This document shows, piece after piece, positions 10,308 through 19,778 of a DNA stretch of 64,000 nucleotides. Origin of the DNA: an uncultured Clostridia bacterium (lineage in GTDB: Bacteria > Bacillota > Clostridia > Christensenellales > Borkfalkiaceae); the NCBI GenBank assembly GCA_944372575.1, contig CALVZS010000011.1:1-64000 (forward strand). The letters are read 5' to 3'. The notes under the pieces were generated by a model. The model did not search any database and had not been told where the DNA came from. It saw nothing but the letters and a program-made list of their open reading frames with translations. Positions within the stretch are counted from its first letter, which is position 1. Each line of letters begins with the position of its first letter. The position numbers and the translations under genes were made by a program.

Positions 10308-12747
10308 GAAAAAGAAGGCGGCGGAACAGGAGACGCCCAAGGGGACGCTGTTTGTCACGCCGCTCGAGGAAGTCCTCCCGCAGTCCATGCTCCCGTATGC
10401 GGAGTTCGTCATTCTTGACCGTGCGCTGCCCCGCGTGGAGGACGGCCTGAAGCCCGTGCAGCGGCGCATCCTCTATACCATGTACGAAATGGGCCTCACG
10501 CCCGATAAACCGCACAAAAAGTCGGCGCGCATCGTCGGTGACTGCATGGGTAAGTATCACCCGCACGGCGATTCTTCCGTCTACGATGCGATGGTGCGCA
10601 TGGCGCAGGACTTCAACATGGGGCGCACGCTCGTCAACGGACACGGCAATTTCGGTTCGGTGGACGGCGACCCCGCCGCCGCCATGCGCTATACCGAGGC
10701 GCGGCTGGAGCCGCTCGCCCTCGAGCTGCTGCGCGATCTGGACAAAAACACCGTTCCCTTCTCGCTCAACTTTGACGACTCCTTAAAGGAGCCGGATATG
10801 CTTCCGGGCAGGTTCCCCAACCTCCTGGTGAACGGGGCAAGCGGCATCGCGGTGGGGCTTGCCACCAACATCCCGCCCCACAATCTTGCAGAGTGCATCG
10901 ACGGCGTCGTCGCATATATCGACAAGCCCACCATCCGCCTCAATGAGATGCTCAAATACATCCCCGCACCCGACTTCCCCACGGGGGGGTACATCATCGC
11001 AAACGAGCTCAATCAGGCGTACAAGACGGGCAAGGGACGTATCATCCTGCGCGCAAAGGTGCGCATCGAGGACGGCGACAGCGGCAAGAAGAACATCGTC
11101 ATCACAGAACTTCCTTACCAGGTGAACAAGGCGGCGCTGCTCAGGAAGATCGCAGACCTGAGGGAGGAGAAGAAGGAGGAGCTTGCCGCCATCTCGCGCG
11201 TGCAGGACGAGAGCGACCGCGAGGGCATCCGCGCCGTCGTGGAGGTGCGGCCGGAGGGGGACGTCGTCAAGATCCTCAAACTGCTCTACAAATACACCGA
11301 TCTTGAGGTGACGTTCGGCATGAACATGGTCGCCATCGCGGGCGGCAAACCCATGCTGATGGGGCTGATGGACATCATCCGCTACTACGTCAATTATCAG
11401 CGGGAGGTGGTGCTGCGGCGCACCAAGTTCGATCTCGCCGCCGCAAAGGAGCGCTGCCACATTCTCGAAGGGCTCATCATTGCGGTGCGCAACATCGACG
11501 AGGTCGTCCGGATCATCAAGAATGCCGAGTCCACCGCGGATGCGCGCGACAAACTCAGAAAGCGCTTCGATCTGTCCGAAAAGCAGGCGCAGGCCATCCT
11601 CGATCTGCGCCTTGCCCGCCTCACCAAGCTGGAGGTATTCAAGCTGGAGGAGGAGCTTGCCCGCCTCAAGGAACTCATCGAAAAGCTGACCGCCATCGTG
11701 GGAAGCCAGAGAAAGCAGCTTGAAGTGGTCAAGGAGGAGATCCTCGAGATCAGGAAAAAATACAAGACGCCCAGAAAATCCGTCCTCGTCTTTTCGGAGG
11801 ATGAGGCGGAGGCGGAGCGCGCCGACGTCAAGACGCCGGGCGTGCAGTCCATCGCCTGCATCACGGCGGACGGGAAGATCAAGTGCATGTCGGAGCGCAA
11901 TTTCAATGCCTCCAACAAGACGATCGGCGAGACGTCCAAACCCAACGCCGTCGCCCTGTGCGACATCCGTCTGCTTTCGGATGAGCAGATCCTCGTCGTC
12001 TCCGACCGCGGCAACTGCTACCGCCTGTACGGCGGCAATGCGGCATGTAAGTTCTCCGATCCCGGCTTTGCGCTCTCTGAACTCTTTGACGACGCCGAAA
12101 CAGACGAGCGTCCCGTCGCGCTCCTGCCCTCCGAACCGGGCAGCGGAAACCTTCTCTTCATCACGGCGAAGGGGATGCTCAAAAAGACGGCATGGTCGGA
12201 GTACGCGGTCGGAAAGCAGATGTTCCAGGGCATCCGCCTGAACGAGGGCGACAGGGTGCTCTGCGTGCAGCCGGACGCCGATGAGGAGGGGGTCACCGTC
12301 TTTTTCGTCACGCGGGGCGGCATGTGCCTCAATGCCAAAAAGGACGACATTCCCGTGCAGGGCAGGGTATCCGGCGGCGTCAAGGGCATTCACCTCAAGG
12401 AGGGGGACGACGTTGTGTTCGCCTCCCAGATCGACGGGGAGGGGGAGATCGTGTTCGCCACGACGGACGGCAGGTTCAAGCGCGTCATTGCAGCGCAGAT
12501 CGACGAGCTGCCCCGCTACCGCAAGGGCGTACAGATCTCCGCGCTCAAGACGGAAAAGATTCTGTTTGCAGACTATGTGACCGTTCCTTACCTGCTCGCC
12601 ATCGTCAAAGACGACGGAACCATGATCGAACTGAGCACCGAGGATGTCCCCATCGATGGCACGGGTACGCGCGGCAGGCCGCTCAAGGGCGTCAAGTGGA
12701 AGCCCGTTGCGGTCTATGCAATGAAGTACCGGGAAGTAGAGGACTGA
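10297..12747 (+). CDS. parC: DNA topoisomerase subunit A, probably topoisomerase IV ParC
   Basis: DNA cleavage subunit of 816 residues. The winged-helix region contains [19 protein letters not shown], and the catalytic tyrosine lies in [10 protein letters not shown]. At the positions equivalent to E. coli GyrA Ser83 and Asp87 it carries Ser and Asp, the residues usual in quinolone-susceptible enzymes. A coiled coil spans about 400-490, followed by a beta-pinwheel C-terminal domain. The GyrA-box (QRRGGKG) needed for DNA wrapping by gyrase is not seen; the nearest stretch is GRVSGGVKG. This is why I call it ParC. The ribosome site GAAGGAGG lies inside the end of parE, so the subunits are made from one mRNA. 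Confidence 0.88.
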   Translation: MKNEKKKAAEQETPKGTLFVTPLEEVLPQSMLPYAEFVILDRALPRVEDGLKPVQRRILYTMYEMGLTPDKPHKKSARIVGDCMGKYHPHGDSSVYDAMVRMAQDFNMGRTLVNGHGNFGSVDGDPAAAMRYTEARLEPLALELLRDLDKNTVPFSLNFDDSLKEPDMLPGRFPNLLVNGASGIAVGLATNIPPHNLAECIDGVVAYIDKPTIRLNEMLKYIPAPDFPTGGYIIANELNQAYKTGKGRIILRAKVRIEDGDSGKKNIVITELPYQVNKAALLRKIADLREEKKEELAAISRVQDESDREGIRAVVEVRPEGDVVKILKLLYKYTDLEVTFGMNMVAIAGGKPMLMGLMDIIRYYVNYQREVVLRRTKFDLAAAKERCHILEGLIIAVRNIDEVVRIIKNAESTADARDKLRKRFDLSEKQAQAILDLRLARLTKLEVFKLEEELARLKELIEKLTAIVGSQRKQLEVVKEEILEIRKKYKTPRKSVLVFSEDEAEAERADVKTPGVQSIACITADGKIKCMSERNFNASNKTIGETSKPNAVALCDIRLLSDEQILVVSDRGNCYRLYGGNAACKFSDPGFALSELFDDAETDERPVALLPSEPGSGNLLFITAKGMLKKTAWSEYAVGKQMFQGIRLNEGDRVLCVQPDADEEGVTVFFVTRGGMCLNAKKDDIPVQGRVSGGVKGIHLKEGDDVVFASQIDGEGEIVFATTDGRFKRVIAAQIDELPRYRKGVQISALKTEKILFADYVTVPYLLAIVKDDGTMIELSTEDVPIDGTGTRGRPLKGVKWKPVAVYAMKYREVED

Positions 12748-12774
12748 CGCGCCGCGGTATCTGACAAAAAACGC

Positions 12775-12801
12775 ATAATTCCGCGCGCTGCGACATAGTA
12801 T
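12775..12801 (+). promoter_or_regulatory. candidate sigma-E promoter of spoIIID
   Basis: ATA (12775-12777), 16 nt, then CATAGTAT (12794-12801), matching the mother-cell sigma-E pattern ATA-N16-18-CATAcaaT at most positions. No sigma-A promoter is evident upstream of spoIIID. Confidence 0.5.
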
Positions 12802-12832
12802 TTTACCACCGTAACACAGTGGGGGAATATCT

Positions 12833-13096
12833 ATGTGGGAGAGCATCGCGCAGCGCGCTGCGGCGTGCGGGGAGTACATCGTGCGGACAAAATGTACCGT
12901 CCGGGCATGTGCCGAACACTTTGGCATGAGCAAATCGACGGTACATAAGGACACCGAACGGCTTGCCGTTCTTAACGCGTCGCTCTGGGAGCAGGTGCGC
13001 GCCGTCCTCGGCGTCAACTTGCAGGAGCGGCATCTGCGCGGCGGTGACGCCACGCGCAGGATGTATGCCCTTCGCCGGGCCCAAAATATGCCGTGA
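12833..13096 (+). CDS. spoIIID: sporulation transcriptional regulator SpoIIID
   Basis: Small DNA-binding protein of 87 residues that in Bacillus and Clostridium acts in the mother cell, modulating sigma-E genes and helping to switch on sigma-K. The match is strong over the whole length: YIVRTKCTVRACAEHFG, the recognition helix MSKSTVHKD, and the C-terminal RHLRGGDATRRMY, all hallmark SpoIIID segments. GGGGGA precedes ATG 12833. The gene has its own candidate sigma-E promoter and its own terminator. It is good evidence that the organism belongs to a spore-forming lineage. Confidence 0.95.
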   Translation: MWESIAQRAAACGEYIVRTKCTVRACAEHFGMSKSTVHKDTERLAVLNASLWEQVRAVLGVNLQERHLRGGDATRRMYALRRAQNMP

Positions 13097-13124
13097 AAAA
13101 ACGCGCCTGCGGGCGCGTTTTTTC
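13096..13124 (+). terminator. terminator of spoIIID
   Basis: AACGCGCC (13100-13107) pairs with GGCGCGTT (13112-13119), then a T run to 13123. Confidence 0.9.
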
Positions 13125-13175
13125 TGCCCGAATGCCGCATCGGAAACTTTCCCCGTATTTTCACATAAGCGGAAC

Positions 13176-13204
13176 TTGTCAAGTTCTGACGAATGTGCTA
13201 TAAT
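13176..13204 (+). promoter_or_regulatory. promoter of the acyl-CoA dehydratase activase genes
   Basis: TTGTCA (13176-13181), 17-bp spacer, TATAAT (13199-13204). The ATG at 13215 is only 10 nt beyond the -10 box, so the mRNA leader would be about 4 nt and contain no ribosome site. Confidence 0.75.
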
Positions 13205-13214
13205 ACACATACGT

Positions 13215-16163
13215 ATGGAAGAAAAGAGTACAGAAAAATACCTTGGAATCGACGTCGGCTCTACCACGGTGAAAGCGTGCCTCATGGAGGAAGGGGGAAA
13301 CATCCTCTACTCCTCCTATGAGCGGCACTATTCGCGCGTGAAGGAGTGCGTCTTAAAGGAACTGGAGAAGATCCGCCCCCTTGCGTCCTCCTTTCATGTC
13401 TGCATCACGGGTTCGGCGGGGCTTGGCATCGCCCAGCGCGGCAAGATCCCCTTCGTGCAGGAGGTGCAGGCGGCGTTCGGCGCCATCCGCAGGCTGTATC
13501 CCGACACCGATGTGGCGGTGGAACTGGGCGGCGAGGACGCCAAGATCATCTTTGTCACGGGCGGAACCGAACAGCGCATGAACGGCAGCTGTGCGGGCGG
13601 CACGGGCGCGTTCATCGATCAGATGGCGACCCTTCTGAACATTACGGTGGAGGAGATGGATGCGCTCTCCCTTCAGGCGGAGCGCGTCTATCCCATTGCC
13701 TCGCGCTGCGGTGTGTTCGCGAAGTCGGACATCCAGCCCCTCCTCAACCAGGGCGCGAGCAAGGCGGATATCTCTGCCTCCATCTTCCAGGCGGTAGTCG
13801 ATCAGACGGTCTCCGGCCTGGCGCAGGGGCGCAGGATCAAGGGCAAGGTGCTCTTTCTGGGCGGGCCGCTCTTCTTTTTGAAGGGGCTGCGCAAGGCGTT
13901 CAAGGAGACGCTGCACCTCGACGATGAGCACGCCGTATTCCCCGATACGGCGCCCTGCTTCATGTCCATCGGCGCTGCGATCTATTCCGCCGAGGAGGGG
14001 GTGGAGTCCATCGACGAGCTCATCTCCCGCCTGCAGGTTGCCCCGGACAGCGACAGCATCACGGTGGGGGAACCTCTGTTTGCAGACAGGGAGGAGTACG
14101 ACGAATTCATCGCCCGCCATATGCGCAGCGACCTTGCGTTCGAGGACGTGCTCACCTATAAGGGGGACGCCTACCTGGGCATCGATTCAGGTTCCACGAC
14201 CACCAAGCTCATGCTCATCACGCCCGAGAGCAAGATCCTCTATTCGCACTATCAGACCAATAACGGCCAGCCGCTTGACATCGTGGCGGACAAGCTGCGC
14301 GAAATATACTCGCTCATCGGCGACCGCATCGTCATCCGCGGCGCGTGCGTCACGGGCTACGGCGAGGACATGATGCGCGCCGCGCTCAAGATCGACTTCG
14401 GCGTGGTCGAGACGATGGCGCACTTCAAGGCGGCGCTCCACTTCAACCCGGACGTGGACTTCATCATCGACATCGGCGGGCAGGACATCAAGTGCTTCAA
14501 GGTCAAAAACCGCGCCATCGACTCCATCATGCTCAACGAGGCGTGCTCGTCGGGCTGCGGCTCCTTCATCCAGACGTTTGCCAAGGCGATGGGCATGGAG
14601 ATCGAGGAGTTCTCCCGCCTCGGGCTGTTCGCCAAACATCCTGTGGAGCTGGGTTCGCGCTGCACGGTGTTCATGAACAGTTCCGTCAAGCAGGCGCAGA
14701 AGGAGGGCGCGAGCATCGAGGACATCTCGGCAGGACTCTCCTCCTCCATCGTCAAGAATGCGATCTACAAGGTCATCCGCGCCCGCACGCCCGAGGAGCT
14801 GGGGCAGCATATCGTCGTACAGGGGGGAACCTTTTTGAACGACGCCGTGCTGCGCTCCTTTGAAAAGGAGACGGGCAAGGAGGTGGTGCGCCCCGCCATT
14901 GCCGGGCTGATGGGCGCGTTCGGTGCGGCGCTCTACGCCAAGGAGAACACCCCCGCGGAGAAGCTCATCTCCACCCTCATCACCGAGCCCGAGCTGCGTG
15001 CCTTTTCCTACGCCTCCCGCTCGGTCACCTGCAAGGGCTGTACGTCGCACTGCAACGTCAACATCCTCACCTTTGCGGACGGCAGGCGCTTTATCTCGGG
15101 CAATAAGTGCGAGCGCGGCGCGGGGCTGCCCGTCAGGAAGGATGTCCCCGACATCTACAACTTCAAGTATGAAAAGCTGTATTCCCTGCCCAAGGCGGAG
15201 GTTGCGGGCGCGCGCGCCACGGTGGGGCTTCCCGTGCAGCTCGTCATGTTCGAGCAGCTCCCCCTGTGGACAAAATTCTTTGAAACGTGCGGGTTTCAGG
15301 TGGTGCTCTCGGACAGAAGTTCGCGCGAACTGTACTTCCGCGGTCAGCACACCGTCGCGTCCGACACGGCGTGCTATCCCGCCAAGCTCATGCACGGCCA
15401 TATCGAGTCCCTTTTGGACAAGAACGTCGACTTCATTTTCTATCCCTGCGAGAGCTATAACCTCGACGAACATGACTCCATCAACCACTATAACTGCCCT
15501 GTGGTCGCCTATTATCCGGAACTCCTCAAGGCAAACAACGAGCGCCTGACAGAAGAGAACTTCATCATGCCCTACCTCGATCCCAACAGCGAGAGGACGA
15601 CGGTGCGCGCCCTCAGCCATGCGCTTTCCGGGTGGAAGGTGCCTGCCTCGCTCGTCCGCCGTGCCTGGCGTGCGGGACTTGTTGCAATGGAGCGCTACCA
15701 CGCCGACGTGGTGGCGGAGGGCAGGCGCATCCTTGCGCAGGCGGAGCAGGAGGGCAGGCAGGTCATCGTGCTGGCGGGCAGGCCCTACCACGCCGACCCG
15801 GAGATCAACCACGGCATCACCAAGCTGCTCAACTCGCTGGGCGTTGCCGTCCTCTCGGAGGACGCCGTATATGAGGAGGGGGATCTGGTCAAGGTCAACG
15901 TTCTGAACCAGTGGACGTACCATGCCCGCCTCTACCGCGCGGCGGAGTTCGTCACCCGCCGCAAAAACGTCAACCTCGTGCAGCTCGTCTCCTTCGGGTG
16001 CGGCATCGACGCCATCACCACGGATGAGGTGCGCGCCATTCTGGAGAGCCGCGGCAAGCTGTACACGCAGATCAAGATCGATGAGATCAACAACCTCGGC
16101 GTGGTCAAGATCAGGCTGCGCTCGCTGCTCGCCGCCATTGAAGAACTCGGGAGAAACGCATGA
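13215..16163 (+). CDS. acyl-CoA dehydratase activase (tandem BadF/BadG/HgdC domains plus DUF2229)
   Basis: Protein of 982 residues. It has two ASKHA-type ATPase domains in tandem, starting at YLGIDVGSTTVKACL (about residue 9) and YLGIDSGSTTTKLML (about 318). Each has the iron-sulfur cysteine in NGSCAGGTGAF or ACSSGCGSFI and a later ASRCGVF or GSRCTVF. A Cys-rich stretch follows (VTCKGCTSHCNV, NKCERG), then a DUF2229-like region. Family members use ATP to deliver an electron to 2-hydroxyacyl-CoA dehydratases or benzoyl-CoA reductases; this large tandem version is widespread in anaerobes and its physiological partner is generally unknown. ATG 13215 lies just behind a near-consensus promoter; upstream extension is rejected because it would overlap spoIIID. 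Confidence 0.9.
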   Translation: MEEKSTEKYLGIDVGSTTVKACLMEEGGNILYSSYERHYSRVKECVLKELEKIRPLASSFHVCITGSAGLGIAQRGKIPFVQEVQAAFGAIRRLYPDTDVAVELGGEDAKIIFVTGGTEQRMNGSCAGGTGAFIDQMATLLNITVEEMDALSLQAERVYPIASRCGVFAKSDIQPLLNQGASKADISASIFQAVVDQTVSGLAQGRRIKGKVLFLGGPLFFLKGLRKAFKETLHLDDEHAVFPDTAPCFMSIGAAIYSAEEGVESIDELISRLQVAPDSDSITVGEPLFADREEYDEFIARHMRSDLAFEDVLTYKGDAYLGIDSGSTTTKLMLITPESKILYSHYQTNNGQPLDIVADKLREIYSLIGDRIVIRGACVTGYGEDMMRAALKIDFGVVETMAHFKAALHFNPDVDFIIDIGGQDIKCFKVKNRAIDSIMLNEACSSGCGSFIQTFAKAMGMEIEEFSRLGLFAKHPVELGSRCTVFMNSSVKQAQKEGASIEDISAGLSSSIVKNAIYKVIRARTPEELGQHIVVQGGTFLNDAVLRSFEKETGKEVVRPAIAGLMGAFGAALYAKENTPAEKLISTLITEPELRAFSYASRSVTCKGCTSHCNVNILTFADGRRFISGNKCERGAGLPVRKDVPDIYNFKYEKLYSLPKAEVAGARATVGLPVQLVMFEQLPLWTKFFETCGFQVVLSDRSSRELYFRGQHTVASDTACYPAKLMHGHIESLLDKNVDFIFYPCESYNLDEHDSINHYNCPVVAYYPELLKANNERLTEENFIMPYLDPNSERTTVRALSHALSGWKVPASLVRRAWRAGLVAMERYHADVVAEGRRILAQAEQEGRQVIVLAGRPYHADPEINHGITKLLNSLGVAVLSEDAVYEEGDLVKVNVLNQWTYHARLYRAAEFVTRRKNVNLVQLVSFGCGIDAITTDEVRAILESRGKLYTQIKIDEINNLGVVKIRLRSLLAAIEELGRNA

Positions 16164-17446
16164 AAGAACAGCAACCGCAAAAGCCGACGGCGGACTTCAC
16201 CCGTCCCTATCCCGTCTTTACGCCCCAGATGAAGGCGACGCACACCATCCTCATCCCCGATATGCTTCCCTGGCACTTCGATCTTCTGGTACACGTCATG
16301 CGCAGGGCGGGCTACAAGGTGGAGGTGCTGCATAACGAGGGACGCGCCGTCATCGATGAGGGGCTGAAACACGTCCACAACGACACCTGCTATCCCGCGC
16401 TGTGCGTCATCGGGCAGTACCTCAACGCCCTGAAGAGCGGCAATTACGATCCCGAGCACACCGCTGTACTCATCACGCAGTCGGGAGGCGGCTGCCGCGC
16501 CAGCAACTACATTCCGCTCATCCGCAAGGCGATGGCGGCGGAGTTTCCTAAAGTTCCCGTACTCTCGCTCAATTTCTCGGGCCTGGAGAAGGGGAACAGC
16601 CTGCAGCTCTCCGTCGGCGATTTCTTCAAACTTGCCTATTCCATCTTCTACGGCGACCTCATCATGACGTGCTTCAACCAGACGAAGCCGTATGAGACGG
16701 AGGCGGGCAGCGCGGCGCGCGTGCGCGAGGAGTGCGTGGAAAAGATGAAGCGCGCGCTGGACGACGGCAGCTATAAGCGGCTCAAAAAGTGTGCGACGTA
16801 TGTGTTGAATGCGTTTGGTTCCGTCAAGATCGAGGAGGAGCGGAAGATCAGGGTGGGCATCGTCGGGGAGATCTACGTCAAGTATTCCCCGCTCGGCAAT
16901 TCCCATCTGGAGGACTTCCTGCTCTCCGAGGGGTGCGAGCCTGTCGTCCCCGCGCTGATGGACTTTATTCTGTACTGCGTCATCAACAACGTCAACGATG
17001 CCCGCTTGTACGGCAAGGGCAAGAAGACAGCATGGATATTTGCCGTCGTCTATAAGTGGCTGTACGGAAAACAGAAAAAACTGATCTCCCTCATGAAGAG
17101 GACGCGCTTTGAACCGCTGCATGACTTCGAGCATCTGCGCAGGTGTGCAGACAAGGTCATCAACCAGGGCGTGAAGATGGGGGAGGGCTGGCTCATTCCC
17201 GCGGAGATGGCGGCGCTTGCCGAGACGGGGACGGAGAATATTGTCTGCGCGCAGCCCTTCGGCTGTCTGCCCAACCACATTGCAGGCAAGGGCGCGGCGC
17301 GTGCGGTGAAACAGCTCTATCCCGAAGTCAACATCGTTCCCGTCGACTACGATCCCTCCGCCACACGCGTCAACCAGGAGAATCGCATCAAACTCATGCT
17401 CGCCACCGCGCGGGAAAGATACGGACATAGAAAAAACAAAAAATGA
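16160..17446 (+). CDS. acyl-CoA dehydratase activase-associated protein (HgdB-like)
   Basis: Protein of 428 residues whose ATG overlaps the stop of the preceding gene (ATGA, 16160-16163), so it is co-translated. It has conserved Cys motifs NDTCYPALCVIGQY and QSGGGCRASNY, and a later AQPFGCLPNH, resembling the cysteine patterns of 2-hydroxyacyl-CoA dehydratase-type subunits that bind a [4Fe-4S] cluster. In many relatives this segment is fused to the C-terminus of the tandem activase to give a protein of about 1400 residues; here it is separate. The two proteins very likely form one iron-sulfur ATPase complex. Substrate unknown. Confidence 0.85.
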   Translation: MKEQQPQKPTADFTRPYPVFTPQMKATHTILIPDMLPWHFDLLVHVMRRAGYKVEVLHNEGRAVIDEGLKHVHNDTCYPALCVIGQYLNALKSGNYDPEHTAVLITQSGGGCRASNYIPLIRKAMAAEFPKVPVLSLNFSGLEKGNSLQLSVGDFFKLAYSIFYGDLIMTCFNQTKPYETEAGSAARVREECVEKMKRALDDGSYKRLKKCATYVLNAFGSVKIEEERKIRVGIVGEIYVKYSPLGNSHLEDFLLSEGCEPVVPALMDFILYCVINNVNDARLYGKGKKTAWIFAVVYKWLYGKQKKLISLMKRTRFEPLHDFEHLRRCADKVINQGVKMGEGWLIPAEMAALAETGTENIVCAQPFGCLPNHIAGKGAARAVKQLYPEVNIVPVDYDPSATRVNQENRIKLMLATARERYGHRKNKK

Positions 17447-17455
17447 TCACGATGG

Positions 17456-17499
17456 TCTCTCCCCGGCGGGATATCCCGCCGCGGAGAGAAAATTTTTTT
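17456..17499 (+). terminator. terminator of the activase operon
   Basis: A long hairpin CTCTCC..GGCGGGATATCCCGCC..GGAGAG (core perfect palindrome) followed by AAAATTTTTTT. Confidence 0.85.
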
Positions 17500-17836
17500 G
17501 TGACAGATGTCCTCTTTCAGGGCGGCACCCACCCGCTCAATTATGAATACGGTATGTTCATGCAGGCGCCGGAGGAAGCGGGCTGCGAGATCGCCGCGCT
17601 GTAAGAGGGAACAACATGCGCCGCAGAGAACGGAATATCCCCGTCCGCAGTTCTGCCGCAGCGAGCTTGCGCTCAACGGCGAGCGGGAGTTTGAATTTGA
17701 CGATGGGACGGGCGCCGTAGTCGGGATTGTCCTGCTTGGCAAAAAGCGGAAATCCTCCGAAAGGGACGGATAGACCCGCAGACGGATCTGTCCGTCCGGC
17801 GGCGTAAAAGGCGGCCGCAAAACGGAACGCGAATCC
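17500..17836. other. gene-poor stretch with possible coding relic
   Basis: No convincing gene. A short plus-strand frame reads GGTHPLNYEYGMFMQAPEEA up to a TAA at 17602-17604. A second frame then continues with protein-like text (ALNGEREFEFDDGTGAVVG, to 17773). Two adjacent protein-like pieces in different frames could be a decayed gene, but chance is possible. No start signal or promoter serves it. Confidence 0.25.
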
Positions 17837-17865
17837 TTGACAAGAGGGGTGCATCCTGATATAGT
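17837..17865 (+). promoter_or_regulatory. promoter of the 17921 membrane-protein gene
   Basis: Consensus TTGACA (17837-17842), 17-bp spacer, TATAGT (17860-17865). Confidence 0.85.
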
Positions 17866-17920
17866 ATATCTGCCGCATCCCGTCGGAGGGCGGCGGAACT
17901 GCCGCACAAAGGAGGGGCGT

Positions 17921-18514
17921 ATGGAGGAGCAGGGCGTCAACGTAAGTTTTTTTGAGGGCAAACAGGGAAAGCTGTGGCTGACGCTGCTCATTCTCTCGCC
18001 GCTGTTCGCCGCGCTGTTTGTCGTGTTCGCCTTCCTGTACGCGGACGACGGCGTCATCATCATCCTCGGCTGCTGCGCCATTGCGGCCGTGTGCCTGATC
18101 GTGTTCGGCATCTGTCTCGTCACGGCAAAGCTTCGCACCTCGCGCTGGACGGCGGATGAGGCGGGCGTCACCTATTTCTGCCTGGGCAGAAAGCGCCGCT
18201 TCATGCCGTGGGAGGAGATGCGTGAGGCGGGCTTCCTCGTATTGGAGGGGGAGAAACGCACGGCGCGCCTGCGCCTGTACTGGTCGGCGAACGAACTGCG
18301 CGGAAAACTCAAAGCCGGCAGGTTTGCGGGCAAGGAGGCGGGGCTGGGCGCCAATACACGCGCATCGAGCATGATCGTCTATCCTGTTCCCGCATATTAC
18401 GGCGAGGACGGCTCCGTCACCTATCCCGCAGACGATCCGCTCATTGCCTGTACGCGCGCGCACTTCCGTCGTCCGCTGCGGCACGAGGAGTTTTTGACCA
18501 AGACAAAGGAATAA
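17921..18514 (+). CDS. hypothetical two-helix membrane protein
   Basis: Protein of 197 residues, start after AAAGGAGG. Two adjacent membrane helices (about 21-43 and 47-70) are followed by a soluble domain with RWTADEAGVTYFCLGRKRRFMPWEEM, a layout common in PH-like YcxB/YdbT-type small membrane proteins (helical hairpin, then a beta-rich domain). The similarity is structural in feel only and I cannot assign a family. It is a monocistronic gene with a consensus promoter and a bidirectional terminator shared with the DUF4363 gene. Confidence 0.8.
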   Translation: MEEQGVNVSFFEGKQGKLWLTLLILSPLFAALFVVFAFLYADDGVIIILGCCAIAAVCLIVFGICLVTAKLRTSRWTADEAGVTYFCLGRKRRFMPWEEMREAGFLVLEGEKRTARLRLYWSANELRGKLKAGRFAGKEAGLGANTRASSMIVYPVPAYYGEDGSVTYPADDPLIACTRAHFRRPLRHEEFLTKTKE

Positions 18515-18543
18515 AAAAATCGGAACATCGTCTCCGATTTTTT
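18514..18543. terminator. bidirectional terminator between convergent genes
   Basis: AAAAAATCGGA (18514-18524) pairs with TCCGATTTTTT (18533-18543). A and T tracts on both sides allow use from either strand. Confidence 0.85.
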
Positions 18544-18572
18544 GCAAATGTAGCTTCCCTTTTGAAGGGCGG

Positions 18573-18950
18573 TCAGAAGATATTGGCAAGGGTGGGGCGG
18601 TAGGTGTTCGGGAAGGTGGCGGCAAGGTGTATCAGAACTTCCAGCTTGGGCAGTGCAGCCGTGTACTCTCCTTCGGCGACAAGGCGCACCGTCTCCGCAA
18701 GAACGTTGTCCACGCGCGACACATCGTTGTGCGGCAGAAAGACCTGCAGCCGTTCCTTTCTCGCCTCCCACGAGACCTGCACGGCGCGGGCATCCTCATA
18801 GTTGGCGCGCTCCTCCTCCGTCTTTTCGTTCAGGGAGACAAGTTCGGCGGAAAAGTCGTCGAACGCCCTTCCCACATACAGCGCTTCAAACAGAACGGCG
18901 CCCGCGAGCAGTACGCATACGCTGAAAATGGCACACAGAGACTTGATCAT
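18573..18950 (-). CDS. DUF4363-like protein
   Basis: Protein of 125 residues with one N-terminal membrane anchor (KSLCAIFSVCVLLAGAVLF) and an extracytoplasmic helical domain ending RLVAEGEYTAALPKLEVLIHLA. This is the pattern of DUF4363 proteins, which in Clostridia are often encoded directly after a DUF421 protein, as here. Function unknown; the pairing suggests a shared membrane complex. The ATG at 18950 starts the helix; an extension to 19031 would add a Pro/Arg-rich, non-signal-like stretch and is rejected. Confidence 0.75.
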   Translation of the reverse strand: MIKSLCAIFSVCVLLAGAVLFEALYVGRAFDDFSAELVSLNEKTEEERANYEDARAVQVSWEARKERLQVFLPHNDVSRVDNVLAETVRLVAEGEYTAALPKLEVLIHLAATFPNTYRPTLANIF

Positions 18951-18981
18951 ATGTAGCCCCGTTCCGGGCGGGCATGGCGGG

Positions 18982-19026
18982 CGGCACCCATGTCGCGGGG
19001 AACGGGCATCAGACGGCACCCATGTC
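18982..19026. repeat. 13-bp direct repeat in the DUF421-DUF4363 spacer
   Basis: CGGCACCCATGTC occurs at 18982-18994 and at 19014-19026, a 32-bp period. The 132-bp spacer also contains an inverted CCCGTTCC/GGAACGGG pair. No gene is visible in it. Confidence 0.6.
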
Positions 19027-19082
19027 CGCAAGGGGCGTTCGCCGGCGCACCTGTGTCCGTATGCACAGAGACACAGACGTGC

Positions 19083-19772
19083 CTACCATGTCCTGCCGTC
19101 CGGGTACTGCACGCGGAAGGTGGTGAACTTCTTTCCCTTCTCCTGCAGATAGATCTTGCCCTCGCCGTCGGCGGTGAGTACCAGCACGCGTTTCTCTTTG
19201 CGGATGCCTTGCCCGCGCAGGAGGTCTACAAAGAAGGAGCGTCTCAGGCCCGTGAGTGCAATGTTCTTGCCGTTGAACGTTCCGTTGTCCACGATGACGA
19301 GGGGAAGAGAGGTCTGCTTCCGCTCATAATCCTGTTTCGGCAGCGCGGAGAAGGTACCGTTGGATTCATACAGGGCATAGTCGATGGCGTCCAGCGAGAA
19401 GTATCCCGCCGAGCGGAGCGATTCGATGAGGTCGGAGACGTCGAGGTTATTCTTTTTGAGCTGGTAGTCGTCGATGCCGTTCTTGTTGATGACGACGGCG
19501 GGCTTCCCGCTCAGGATACCCTTGAGCGGCTTCACTTTGAGGTCGAGCAGCGTGACGGCCTCATGCAGCACGAAGATGGCGAGTACGGACACGATGCCGT
19601 ACAGAAGGGGGATGGAGGTGTCCGCCATGGGGATGCAGGCGAGTTCGGCGATGAGCAGGGTGATGACCAGCTCAAAGGGCTGCATCTCCCCGATCTGCCG
19701 CTTTCCCATCAGCCGCATGACGACGAGGAGCACCGCAAAGATGATCGCGGTGCGGATGACGACGAGTACCAT
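19083..19772 (-). CDS. DUF421 (YetF-like) membrane protein
   Basis: Protein of 229 residues with three N-terminal membrane helices (from VLVVIRTAIIFAVLLVV) and a C-terminal soluble DUF421 domain with GKPAVVINKNGIDDYQLKKN and SLPLVIVDNG. DUF421 proteins are common in spore formers; related proteins have been linked to spore membrane properties in Bacillus, so a sporulation role is possible but unproven here. The start at 19772 coincides with the first helix; a longer frame would run back across the promoter and the THF riboswitch on the other strand. Upstream is CATACT followed by 6 nt and the ATG, with no ribosome site. Confidence 0.85.
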   Translation of the reverse strand: MVLVVIRTAIIFAVLLVVMRLMGKRQIGEMQPFELVITLLIAELACIPMADTSIPLLYGIVSVLAIFVLHEAVTLLDLKVKPLKGILSGKPAVVINKNGIDDYQLKKNNLDVSDLIESLRSAGYFSLDAIDYALYESNGTFSALPKQDYERKQTSLPLVIVDNGTFNGKNIALTGLRRSFFVDLLRGQGIRKEKRVLVLTADGEGKIYLQEKGKKFTTFRVQYPDGRTW

Positions 19773-19778
19773 ACAAAA

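Noticed and set aside
9850..10469. Question whether the 8244/10297 pair is gyrase rather than topoisomerase IV
   Set aside because: Not fully excluded, but the absence of a GyrA-box in the A subunit favours ParC/ParE.
17443..17604. 53-codon frame overlapping the stop of the activase-associated gene
   Set aside because: It runs through the operon terminator hairpin, has no family resemblance and would be a poor coding unit.
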